The notes beneath the pieces are model-generated. The model saw only the letters and a list, made by a program, of their open reading frames with translations, was not told the DNA's origin and did not search any database. 64,000 nt of DNA from a virus. Below are positions 14,280-21,436 of the stretch, piece after piece; the stretch's first letter is position 1; the number at the start of each line of letters is the position of its first letter. Location: the IMG/VR virus record IMGVR_UViG_3300028558_000022, positions 1 to 64,000 of that record; one strand, 5' to 3'. The position numbers were made by a program, and so were the translations under genes.

Positions 14280-15818
14280 ATGGAATTTATCGCACAATTC
14301 AAGGCGGCCCGGCGAGTAAGTACGCCTCTCGTATCTATCCGAACCTTTGACGCGAAGTCCACAACGGACGCAATACGCGCGGCACTCGGGGAAAAGCTGA
14401 AAGATAATGCTTTGATTCTCTGGGACACAATGAACGGTATGCGGGCGCTAACGGAACGCGGCGGCGAAGAGCTTGCACACATCTTACAGGGTGCGGACCC
14501 AGCGGCGAGTATGGACCTTGCGTCAACTCTGAAAATGGCGGAAAACGCCCGGACTAACGTTACTCTGTTTTTGTCCAATGCACATTTATTCGTCAAGAGT
14601 GACGAACCCGCGATAATTCAAGGCGTCTGGAACTTGCGCGATAACTTCAAGGCAAACGGAAACATGCTCGTACTGCTCTCACATCCGGGCGCATCTTTAC
14701 CGGTCGAGTTGGTTTCCGATGTTCTGGTATTGGATGAACCCCTTCCGACACGGGCGGAGCTGGGCGCAATCATCGGTAACACTTTTAAGTTTGCCAAACT
14801 CGAAACCCCGGACGCCGGAACGCTGGAAAAAGCAACTGATGCCCTCATCGGTTTACCCGCGTTCCCGGCTGAACAGTCTACCGCGATGTGTTTGGACACG
14901 AAGTCTAAGGCGCTAGACGTGGCGGAACTTTGGGCGCAAAAAAGAGAGATCATAAGCCAAACCCCCGGCCTGTCAATGTGGACGGGTTCCGAAAAGCTGG
15001 ACGATATCGGCGGCCTAGAGTCCGTCAAGGATTTTTGCTCCGCCGTTATGACCGGCAAAGACGCGCCAAAAGTCATTATCTTTTTGGACGAGGTAGAAAA
15101 GCTCTTCGCCGGTACCGGTACGGACCTATCCGGCGTCAAAACGGAACTAACCGGCGAAATGCTCAAATGGATGCAGGATCGCGAAATAGACGGAACTATT
15201 TTTATCGGGGTTCCGGGCGCATCTAAAAGCCAACTTGCAAAGTCTTTGGGCGGTTCGTTCGGCGTTCCGGTAATTCATTTTAATCTGGCAGCTATGCAAA
15301 GCTCACTAGTTGGAAGCTCGGGCGCAAATCTGCGGGCCGCCATGAAAACGGTTGACGCAATCAGTGACGGGCGTATCTTTGCGATTGCAACGTCTAACGG
15401 TATTGATTCTCTACCGGCTGAGCTTCAATCTAGATTCCAGCTCGGGACGTTTTTCTTTGATGCACCGGACGCGGAAGAGCGGGCCGCAATCTGGGATATT
15501 TACCGGAACAAATACAGCATACCGGCTGAACAAAAGACGCCGGAGTCTAACGGTTGGACCGGTCGCGAAATAAAGGAATGCACCAAAAAGGCGTACCGGC
15601 TGAACTGGACGCTAGAAAAGGCGGCCCAGTACGTTGTCCCGGTCACGAAGTCTAACGCGGAACGGATAAACGGTCTCCGGGCGGCGTGCTCGGGTAAGTA
15701 TCTATCCGCATCGAAGCCGGGCGTCTACCAGTACACGGGCGCAACGGCGGCCCCGGTCCCGTCACACACGGTCGCGCATAACACGGGCGGACGGGTTGTC
15801 CGGTTTGACGAAGAATAA
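14280..15818 (+). CDS. Ycf46-like AAA+ ATPase with permuted Walker motifs
   Basis: 512 residues from ATG 14280 (GAGG eight bases upstream). The N-terminal 200 residues follow the Ycf46 pattern (ALILWDTMNGMRAL..., LSHPGASLPVELVSDVLVLDEPLPTRAEL). In known Ycf46/AAA+ proteins Walker A precedes Walker B. Here VIIFLDEVEK (about 265-274) plus the EMLKWMQDRE segment come first, and GVPGASKS (310-317) follows. After SLVGSSGANLRAAMKTVDAI the chain goes straight to IFAIATSNG (about 367-374) and the arginine segment ELQSRF (about 381-386), with no second Walker B. Genes for DUF1257, DUF2997 and a radical SAM protein follow, pointing to one machine. Ends GGRVVRFDEE. Confidence 0.85.
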   Translation: MEFIAQFKAARRVSTPLVSIRTFDAKSTTDAIRAALGEKLKDNALILWDTMNGMRALTERGGEELAHILQGADPAASMDLASTLKMAENARTNVTLFLSNAHLFVKSDEPAIIQGVWNLRDNFKANGNMLVLLSHPGASLPVELVSDVLVLDEPLPTRAELGAIIGNTFKFAKLETPDAGTLEKATDALIGLPAFPAEQSTAMCLDTKSKALDVAELWAQKREIISQTPGLSMWTGSEKLDDIGGLESVKDFCSAVMTGKDAPKVIIFLDEVEKLFAGTGTDLSGVKTELTGEMLKWMQDREIDGTIFIGVPGASKSQLAKSLGGSFGVPVIHFNLAAMQSSLVGSSGANLRAAMKTVDAISDGRIFAIATSNGIDSLPAELQSRFQLGTFFFDAPDAEERAAIWDIYRNKYSIPAEQKTPESNGWTGREIKECTKKAYRLNWTLEKAAQYVVPVTKSNAERINGLRAACSGKYLSASKPGVYQYTGATAAPVPSHTVAHNTGGRVVRFDEE

Positions 15819-15864
15819 TACAAAGTAATTGCATCGAATCCACAAACGGAGAATCGAAAAAAAC

Positions 15865-16305
15865 ATGAGCGCATACAGCGAAGTACAAACACAATTCACG
15901 GACGGGGAACTTCTGATAGAAGCTCTAAAAGAGCTGGGATACAACCCCGTCAACTGTATCGGCAAACCCGAACCCCTGATAGGTTATCAGGGGGATTACA
16001 GAACGGCGGACGGCGAAGGGCATACGCGCGACGCGTCAAAGGCTATGCGGGCGGACGTGATTATACCCCGGTCACAAGTGGGCGGATCTTCAAATGATGT
16101 GGGATTTGTCCGGGGTTCCGATGGGAAGTTTTCGGCGATAATCTCCGATTATGACTCGCGACGGCATAACGCGGAATGGCTTAAAAAGCTCCGCACGGCA
16201 TACGCGGAAAAAGGAATCTTGAAGCAAGCGAAGCGGGCCGGGTTGACTCTGACAGGGAAAAAGACCGTAAACGGAAAAGTTCAATTTCAATTCCTGAAAC
16301 ACTAA
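15865..16305 (+). CDS. DUF1257 (Ycf35-like) protein
   Basis: 146 residues from ATG 15865 (CGGAGAATCG upstream). YSEVQTQFTDGELLIEALKELGYNPV, the GYQGDYR segment and the KKLRTAYAE...LKQAKRAG C-terminal part fit the DUF1257 family, whose plastid/cyanobacterial member is Ycf35. Function of the family is not established. In many genomes it neighbours DUF2997 and a Ycf46-like ATPase, exactly as here. Confidence 0.8.
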   Translation: MSAYSEVQTQFTDGELLIEALKELGYNPVNCIGKPEPLIGYQGDYRTADGEGHTRDASKAMRADVIIPRSQVGGSSNDVGFVRGSDGKFSAIISDYDSRRHNAEWLKKLRTAYAEKGILKQAKRAGLTLTGKKTVNGKVQFQFLKH

Positions 16306-16356
16306 CCCGGCCCGGATCGCCGGAACCAAACACACATCCTAACGGAAGGGGGATAC

Positions 16357-16545
16357 ATGGCGGGCGCTAAAACTATCACTGTAGAGCTGGACCCGGACAC
16401 GGCGTCAATATCGGTTGACACTAACGGGTTTCAGGGTCAAGGGTGTGACGCGATTCACAAGATGTTCGCGAACATCGGGACCGTTACGGCATCGAAGAAA
16501 AAGCCGGAATACAAACAGCAAACACTAAGCCGGGTTAAACAGTAA
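16357..16545 (+). CDS. DUF2997 protein
   Basis: 62 residues behind GAAGGGGGATAC. KTITVELDPDTASISVDTNGFQGQGCDAIHKMF matches the DUF2997 pattern of a short beta hairpin followed by GFxGxxCxxxxxxF. Partner of DUF1257 in this module; biochemical role unknown. Confidence 0.78.
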   Translation: MAGAKTITVELDPDTASISVDTNGFQGQGCDAIHKMFANIGTVTASKKKPEYKQQTLSRVKQ

Positions 16546-16558
16546 CCCGGACGCGGGC

Positions 16559-16580
16559 GGGCCGGATCGCAACCCGGCCC
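16559..16580 (+). repeat. GC hairpin repeat GGGCCGG-N8-CCGGCCC (second copy)
   Basis: Identical to the copy at 13178, including the following AGCTC. It lies between the DUF2997 gene and the next operator. Confidence 0.65.
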
Positions 16581-16591
16581 AGCTCGACAAA

Positions 16592-16609
16592 GTTTGACAA
16601 TTTGTCACA
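16592..16609 (+). promoter_or_regulatory. Palindromic operator site
   Basis: GTTTGACAATTTGTCACA, ten bases before the -35 of the promoter at 16618. Confidence 0.7.
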
Positions 16610-16617
16610 CTTTACCC

Positions 16618-16645
16618 TTGCATTTTTTATCGCTTTTGTTATTCT
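16618..16645 (+). promoter_or_regulatory. Sigma70-like promoter
   Basis: TTGCAT, 16 bp, TATTCT, 37 bp upstream of the radical SAM gene. Confidence 0.55.
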
Positions 16646-16682
16646 GAACGGGAACCAAATCACAAACCTTTGAGGTTAAATC

Positions 16683-17306
16683 ATGCTTATACACTCCAAA
16701 CTTGCAAGCTCTACAGTTAACGGCCCCGGAACCCGCGCGGTAATTTGGTTGCAGGGTTGCACGCTGAACTGTACCGGATGCTGGAACCCAAACACACACA
16801 AGTTCGACGCGTCTACTGATACGCCGGTATCGGAGCTTCAAACGTGGCTGCTAAACCTTGACGGCATCGAAGGGGTTACATTTAGCGGCGGCGAATCCTT
16901 ACAGCATGTTATAGAACTTTTACCACTTGCGAAGTTCATACGCGAAGTACGCCCGGAGCTGTCTATAGGCATCTTTACAGGGTACACGGCCCGCGAGCTG
17001 GAGACCGGGAACTGGCAGACGTTACACCCAGCCGGGGTTATGATTCCGGGTTCCGGCGAAGTTTGGGAAAAGTTCCGCGCGTATCTTGACTTTGCAGTTA
17101 TGGGGCGTTTTAACGCCTCAAAGCTCACAACGAAAAAACCGCTGTGCGGTTCGACTAATCAAGACATAATTTTGTTTACGGACCGTTACAACGCCGGGGA
17201 TTTTACGGCACAAGAAACCCAGATAACCATTGACGGGGACGGACTAGTCCAGATCACCGGGTTTCCCGGTCGCGAGTTTATCGAAGCTGTAAAGGGTATG
17301 AACTAA
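16683..17306 (+). CDS. NrdG-like radical SAM activase
   Basis: 207 residues after TTGAGGTTAAATC. VWLQGC-type opening: IWLQGCTLNCTGCWNP supplies the CxxxCxxC cluster ligands, followed by GVTFSGGESLQ (GGE motif, SAM binding) and IGIFTGYT, as in anaerobic ribonucleotide reductase activase (NrdG/PflA type). No class III reductase or other glycyl radical enzyme is in the window and the phage reductase is class II, so its target is probably something else, perhaps the ATPase/DUF1257 module it sits in. Confidence 0.85.
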   Translation: MLIHSKLASSTVNGPGTRAVIWLQGCTLNCTGCWNPNTHKFDASTDTPVSELQTWLLNLDGIEGVTFSGGESLQHVIELLPLAKFIREVRPELSIGIFTGYTARELETGNWQTLHPAGVMIPGSGEVWEKFRAYLDFAVMGRFNASKLTTKKPLCGSTNQDIILFTDRYNAGDFTAQETQITIDGDGLVQITGFPGREFIEAVKGMN

Positions 17307-17374
17307 CCCGGCCCAGCTCCGCACGCTTGAAGTTAACGCAATTACAACCCATCAGAAAACGGAGAACAAACACA

Positions 17375-18436
17375 ATGGCAACCCCGGAGATTATCCCTTT
17401 TGAAAACATTTTGATTCCATCAGACGCGGTAATCGCGGAACTTGCCGGAACCCCGGCCCCGGTTTCCGATATCCCAGCGGCCCCGGCCCCGGCTTTTGTG
17501 CCGGAGATCGCGGCCCCGTTCGATGCGGCCCCGGCCCCAAAAGATTTGACAGTCACGGACGCGTCAAGCCTAACGGCGGCAACTGTCTTTTTAAAAACCC
17601 GTTTTGGTATCATCGGGAACTCTCGCAAAGTGTCGGGCGCTGAAGTTCTGGACACGGACGCGGATAAAGCTCTATTGCGAGTGTCAAAACAGCTCTTAGA
17701 CTCGCCGGAGCTGGAAGCGATAAAGCAAGCCGATACAAAAATGCGGACGTGGTTGTATAACGCTTGCTTGCCTTACGATTTGGGCGTCCAACTCTTACCG
17801 AAAAAGTCAATCGAATCCGCACGCGCGAAAATGGCGGAGTTCCGGGCGGAACGCGCGGAACTGGTAGAGAACTTTGTCGCGGCCTATCCGGGGTTACTCG
17901 AAAAGGCGGCGGCCCAGCTCGGATCGCTTTTCAATGCGGCGGACTATCCGACAATTGAGCAAGTCCGGGCAAAGTTCTTTTTCGGTTGGAATATCGTTAC
18001 TTTCGAGGTTCCCGATTCTCTCAAAGAGATCAGCGAGCAAGTTTTTCAAGAGGAAAAGGCGAAGCAAGAGGCGAACTTCAAGGCGGCGGCGGACGAGATT
18101 ACCGCGCTAATGCGTCAAACCATGTTTGACCTAGTGTCACACTTGGAAACCCGGCTAACGCCCGGCGATGATGGGAAACAGAAAATTTTGAAGGAATCCG
18201 CCGTAGCGAATCTCCAAAAGTTTTTAGAATCGTTCGATATCAAAAACGTAACGAATGACGCGGAACTGGCGGCGGTTGTGTCAAAAGCTCGGGAATTAGT
18301 TGACGGTACGTCCGCCGCAACTCTCCGCAGTTCGGACGCGTTCCGCGAAAAGATACGCGCGGGAATGGCAAGCGTAAAGGATCAACTCTCTGGAATGGTC
18401 GAAGAAAAAGCCGGGCGCAAGTTCCGGGACGAATAA
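17375..18436 (+). CDS. DUF3150-like protein with GRKFRDE tail
   Basis: 353 residues from ATG 17375 (CGGAGAACAAACACA upstream). A Pro/Ala-rich N-terminus (about 20-50) is followed by a helical domain: RMRTWLYNACLPYDLGVQLLPKKSIE-like segment, EFRAERAELVENFVAAYPGL, and RAKFFFGWNIVTFEVPDSL. This layout resembles DUF3150 proteins, which often accompany MoxR/AAA ATPases; the match is by eye only. It ends KAGRKFRDE, nearly the same as the 9015 gene product. Probable fifth member of the ATPase module. Confidence 0.65.
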   Translation: MATPEIIPFENILIPSDAVIAELAGTPAPVSDIPAAPAPAFVPEIAAPFDAAPAPKDLTVTDASSLTAATVFLKTRFGIIGNSRKVSGAEVLDTDADKALLRVSKQLLDSPELEAIKQADTKMRTWLYNACLPYDLGVQLLPKKSIESARAKMAEFRAERAELVENFVAAYPGLLEKAAAQLGSLFNAADYPTIEQVRAKFFFGWNIVTFEVPDSLKEISEQVFQEEKAKQEANFKAAADEITALMRQTMFDLVSHLETRLTPGDDGKQKILKESAVANLQKFLESFDIKNVTNDAELAAVVSKARELVDGTSAATLRSSDAFREKIRAGMASVKDQLSGMVEEKAGRKFRDE

Positions 18437-18463
18437 CCCCGGCAAGCTCGCCGGATAGCACGC

Positions 18464-18485
18464 GGGCCGGATCGCAACCCGGCCC
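18464..18485 (+). repeat. GC hairpin repeat GGGCCGG-N8-CCGGCCC (third copy)
   Basis: Identical hairpin after the DUF3150-like gene, followed by AGCTC and by the inverted repeat CGTACCAGTACG at 18499. Confidence 0.65.
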
Positions 18486-18542
18486 AGCTCCACACTCTAA
18501 CCCGTACCAGTACGCCCGCACGCCGGGCGCTATGGGGGAACT

Positions 18543-18794
18543 ATGCCACAACCTAAGGGGTTTTTGATTGACGTACCCGTAACGCTCACGGTAGCGGTAC
18601 GCGGTGGAACTGAAAAAGACGCGCTAAAAGCGGCCCGCGCGTTTTTCGCTGAACACTTGGAAAAGTTCGCCGATGATAACCGGCACAAAGGTTACAGCAT
18701 AGCGCCGGGCGTAACGGTCACAGAATTTTCTATGGAATCCCCTTCAGACGAGGTTTGCGAAGTTCTGGAAGAGCTTGACGCCGAAACCGATTAA
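18543..18794 (+). CDS. hypothetical protein
   Basis: 83 residues behind GGGGGAACT. VPVTLTVAVRGGTEKDALKAARAFFAEHLEKFADD reads as strand-helix; the acidic C-terminus (SPSDEVCEVLEELDAETD) is probably disordered. Last recognisable gene of the GC-rich island. Confidence 0.7.
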   Translation: MPQPKGFLIDVPVTLTVAVRGGTEKDALKAARAFFAEHLEKFADDNRHKGYSIAPGVTVTEFSMESPSDEVCEVLEELDAETD

Positions 18795-19208
18795 ACGCCC
18801 GTATACAGGGCCGGAACGGTCCCGAACGGGGAAACAATCCACACGGGCGGCCCGGATCGCACGGCGGCCCAAACCCGGCCCAGCTCGGGCCGGAATAAGC
18901 GAAGAGTACAGCGGGCCGGAGCTGGAAGAGTTTAACCGGTCCGGGGTTAGTTGCAAACACTTTGACAGTACGCCCGGACGCCGGGCGGGTTGTAATCGCT
19001 TCGCGACAATGGCGGCCCAGCTCGGGCCGGGGTTACCGCGAAGCGGCGGAGCAACGGCCCGAACGGGGCCGGAGACGCCCGGCGAAGCCGGACGCGGCCC
19101 GCGCGAGCGGGCGTACCGGTACGAGCGCCGGGGCGCCGGAAGTAATAAAACCATACGCGCTAATGGCTGGTACTTTGGCGCTTAATCGGCTGGTACTTTG
19201 GGGGACTT
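18795..19208. other. GC-rich repetitive stretch, no clear gene
   Basis: A 136-codon frame from TTG 18775 crosses the region but has no ribosome binding site and starts inside the preceding gene. Composition is dominated by GGGCCGG, CGGCCC and AGCTC words. At its right end two copies of GGCTGGTACTTTGG (19165 and 19188) begin the second repeat network. Confidence 0.4.
19165..19201 (+). repeat. Two tandem copies of GGCTGGTACTTTGG
   Basis: Copies at 19165-19178 and 19188-19201, just before the 19209 gene. These are the first members of a family with core GAGCTGGTACTTT recurring at 19438, 20724, 21413, 23262, 24238 and 25885, each between a stop codon and the next start. Confidence 0.65.
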
Positions 19209-19436
19209 ATGCGGAATCCAGATTCTAGTCTGCAATGCGATATGCGAAAAGATTGCACGAACCGAGTTACTCACATTGGTTACAAAGGGTTCATCTACTG
19301 CGCGGAACATGCAAAGGGCCGCCGCTACTACGCGGGGGAAAATTGCCGCAAGATGCGCGTTTGGGAATTAAACCTGATTCGAGCTGGGAAACCATTGCCA
19401 TGTTATCAGCCGATACGAAAGCCGCAAGCGGCCTAG
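19209..19436 (+). CDS. small zinc-binding protein
   Basis: 75 residues from ATG 19209 with GGGGGA upstream. CDMRKDCTNRVTHIGYKGFIYCAEHAKGRR shows two Cys pairs and a CxxH, fitting a zinc ribbon. Followed by a copy of the GAGCTGGTACT element. Confidence 0.7.
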   Translation: MRNPDSSLQCDMRKDCTNRVTHIGYKGFIYCAEHAKGRRYYAGENCRKMRVWELNLIRAGKPLPCYQPIRKPQAA

Positions 19437-19437
19437 T

Positions 19438-19448
19438 GAGCTGGTACT
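19438..19448 (+). repeat. GAGCTGGTACT element
   Basis: Overlaps the end of the 19209 gene and precedes the sliding clamp gene. Confidence 0.55.
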
Positions 19449-19495
19449 CCGAACCGTCAACGAACGAACAACCAAACATTTTAGGAGAACTTACC

Positions 19496-20707
19496 ATGAA
19501 CTCAGTCATTGTTACGACCGTCGAGTCATTTTTGAAAGCACTCAAAGACACACACATCGAGCGCAAGTCAACTATCCCGATCCTTCAGTACGCGAAAGTC
19601 ACCCCGGACCGGATTGTCGGAACTGATTTGGACTTGTCCACAAATGTTTTCTACGACGGCGAAGGGTCCGGCGAGTTCCTGATTCCGTACCGTCAAACTC
19701 TTGACGCATTGAGCGGGGAAAAGGGGAAACTGGTAATCGAGTACACGCCCGGCCCGGTCACGTACCCGAAGAAAAAGGACGAGAACGGATTCGAGACAGA
19801 CGAAGACGATACGGAAAAGGTTCCGTATGAGGCGGCGGGGTTCGTGTCCTTCACTTTCGGCGAATTGGTATTCCGATTCAATTCTATGACTCTCAAGAAC
19901 TTCCCAGTTCAGCCGGAAGTGTCTGGTACTACGGTCACCATTGACCGGGCAGAGTTCGCGACAATGCTTGAACGCACACGGTTTGCAATCTCTCGCGAAG
20001 AGTCACGGTACACACTGAACGGGGCGCTTTTCGAGATCGCGAGCGGTAAAGCTCGCATGGTTGCGACGGACGGTCACCGGTTGTCGCTGTACGAGTCCGA
20101 ACATCGTGCAGTGGATCAGGTGAAAGCTCTTTTCCCATCGTCTGCTATCGCATGGCTTGACGCGCGGGCCGGTAAGAGTGATGCCATTATAACCATCGGC
20201 ACCGGGGACAGTGAGTCATACATTACCGTGACACTCGGAGACAGGCAGCTTACCGCGCGTAAGCTCTCCGGGCAGTTCCCGAACTGGGAAGCGATTATGC
20301 CGACGAAGTTCCAAACGTTTGTCAATATCCCATCCCCAGACAAGACGGCCAAAACACTTGCACGCGTGGCGAAGTGTTCCGACGAACGGAGTAACGCGGT
20401 TCGCTGGGCGTTCGATCCGGTCGGGGGAATGATTCATGCCAAGTCAACCGAACGCGGCGAAGCATCAGCCAAGCTCGATTGCAGCGTAACGTTTGCACCG
20501 GAAGAACCAAAGACGAACGAAGAGACCGGCGAGACCGAAGAACCTGTAAAAGAGTTGTGCATTGGACTAAATGCCAACTACATACAAGAGTTTCTGAAGT
20601 TGGCAAAGGATACGCCCGCAATCATGTCACTGAGAGACGGCAACTCCTTCGCGATGTTCAGCGCCGGGGATAACTGGAAGTACGTTGTCATGCCGATGCG
20701 AATGTAA
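19496..20707 (+). CDS. dnaN: DNA polymerase III beta sliding clamp
   Basis: 403 residues from ATG 19496 (TAGGAGAAC upstream; the longer frame lacks a start signal). Typical clamp features: SIPILQYAKV-like N-terminus, ARxTRFAISREESRYTLNGALFEI, MVATDGHRLSLYES, LSGQFPNWEAIMP and the closing WKYVVMPMRM. Compared with chromosomal clamps it has acidic insertions near residues 85-105 (KKDENGFETDEDDTEK) and 330-345 (PKTNEETGETEEPVKE). It would tether the phage polymerase; a phage-encoded clamp next to a family A polymerase is notable. Confidence 0.95.
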   Translation: MNSVIVTTVESFLKALKDTHIERKSTIPILQYAKVTPDRIVGTDLDLSTNVFYDGEGSGEFLIPYRQTLDALSGEKGKLVIEYTPGPVTYPKKKDENGFETDEDDTEKVPYEAAGFVSFTFGELVFRFNSMTLKNFPVQPEVSGTTVTIDRAEFATMLERTRFAISREESRYTLNGALFEIASGKARMVATDGHRLSLYESEHRAVDQVKALFPSSAIAWLDARAGKSDAIITIGTGDSESYITVTLGDRQLTARKLSGQFPNWEAIMPTKFQTFVNIPSPDKTAKTLARVAKCSDERSNAVRWAFDPVGGMIHAKSTERGEASAKLDCSVTFAPEEPKTNEETGETEEPVKELCIGLNANYIQEFLKLAKDTPAIMSLRDGNSFAMFSAGDNWKYVVMPMRM

Positions 20708-20723
20708 GACGGCATCGGCTAAA

Positions 20724-20736
20724 GAGCTGGTACTTT
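20724..20736 (+). repeat. GAGCTGGTACTTT element
   Basis: Full 13-base copy after the clamp gene, 50 bp before the next start. Confidence 0.6.
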
Positions 20737-20786
20737 GGCGGGCCGGTCTAGGCCCGCTCAACCCAACCAAACAACGGAGAACAGTT

Positions 20787-21398
20787 ATGCCAAAAGGTAG
20801 AGGGTTCGGAACACTGCAAAAAGGTGAGCGGATCACAGATTTGTCCGCTCTTCAATTGGGCCACATTTTATTGGAATACTCCACACAGTTCGACGCGGAG
20901 AACACAGTCAAGGTTGTCGCGATACTCGACGGTCGTGTCTATGTTCGATTCGTGAACCCGGAGAACACAGACGAGTTTGTCGGGCCGGAGTTCTGTATAT
21001 GGCACTGGGAGCTGGAATCAACACAGCTCTGGTTTGCTGAGACGGCGAAGCAGGAACGGGACGTTACGGAATGGCTCGCGATACCGGCTTACGGTCACTT
21101 CTATCGGCTGAATGACGGCGAGTTGGAATACCGGCCAATGATGGACGATGGCACGATGGACCCAGACGAAGACGCGGGCGGGTTTGCCGATCCGTTCGAG
21201 GGTGCGCCGGATGCAGTTCACAGGCTGAGTAAGATACTGGAAAACTTTTTAGAGAATCCGCAAACCGGCGAGAACGTAATGATTGGCGTTTATCTCAGGA
21301 TGCCACAACTCTTTCAGACACCGGAGGCAAAGTCTGTATTGCCTATTGTGTGCGAAGAGCACGGTACCCGGTTCGGCGATCACTGCAACTGTCTTTAA
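20787..21398 (+). CDS. hypothetical protein
   Basis: 203 residues from ATG 20787 (CGGAGAACAGTT upstream). Starts MPKGRGFGTLQKGERITDLSALQLG. The middle is acidic (MMDDGTMDPDEDAGGFADPFEG) and the end CEEHGTRFGDHCNC could bind a metal. No family recognised. Confidence 0.8.
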   Translation: MPKGRGFGTLQKGERITDLSALQLGHILLEYSTQFDAENTVKVVAILDGRVYVRFVNPENTDEFVGPEFCIWHWELESTQLWFAETAKQERDVTEWLAIPAYGHFYRLNDGELEYRPMMDDGTMDPDEDAGGFADPFEGAPDAVHRLSKILENFLENPQTGENVMIGVYLRMPQLFQTPEAKSVLPIVCEEHGTRFGDHCNCL

Positions 21399-21412
21399 CC
21401 AACCGGCTTATT

Positions 21413-21423
21413 GAGCTGGTACT
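21413..21423 (+). repeat. GAGCTGGTACT element
   Basis: Part of CGGCTTATTGAGCTGGTACT, placed directly before the ribosome binding site (CAGGAGA) of the methyltransferase gene. Confidence 0.55.
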
Positions 21424-21436
21424 CAGGAGACCTTTT

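Noticed and set aside
18775-19185. 136-codon frame across the GC-rich gap
   Set aside because: TTG start inside the upstream gene, no ribosome binding site, repeat-derived composition.
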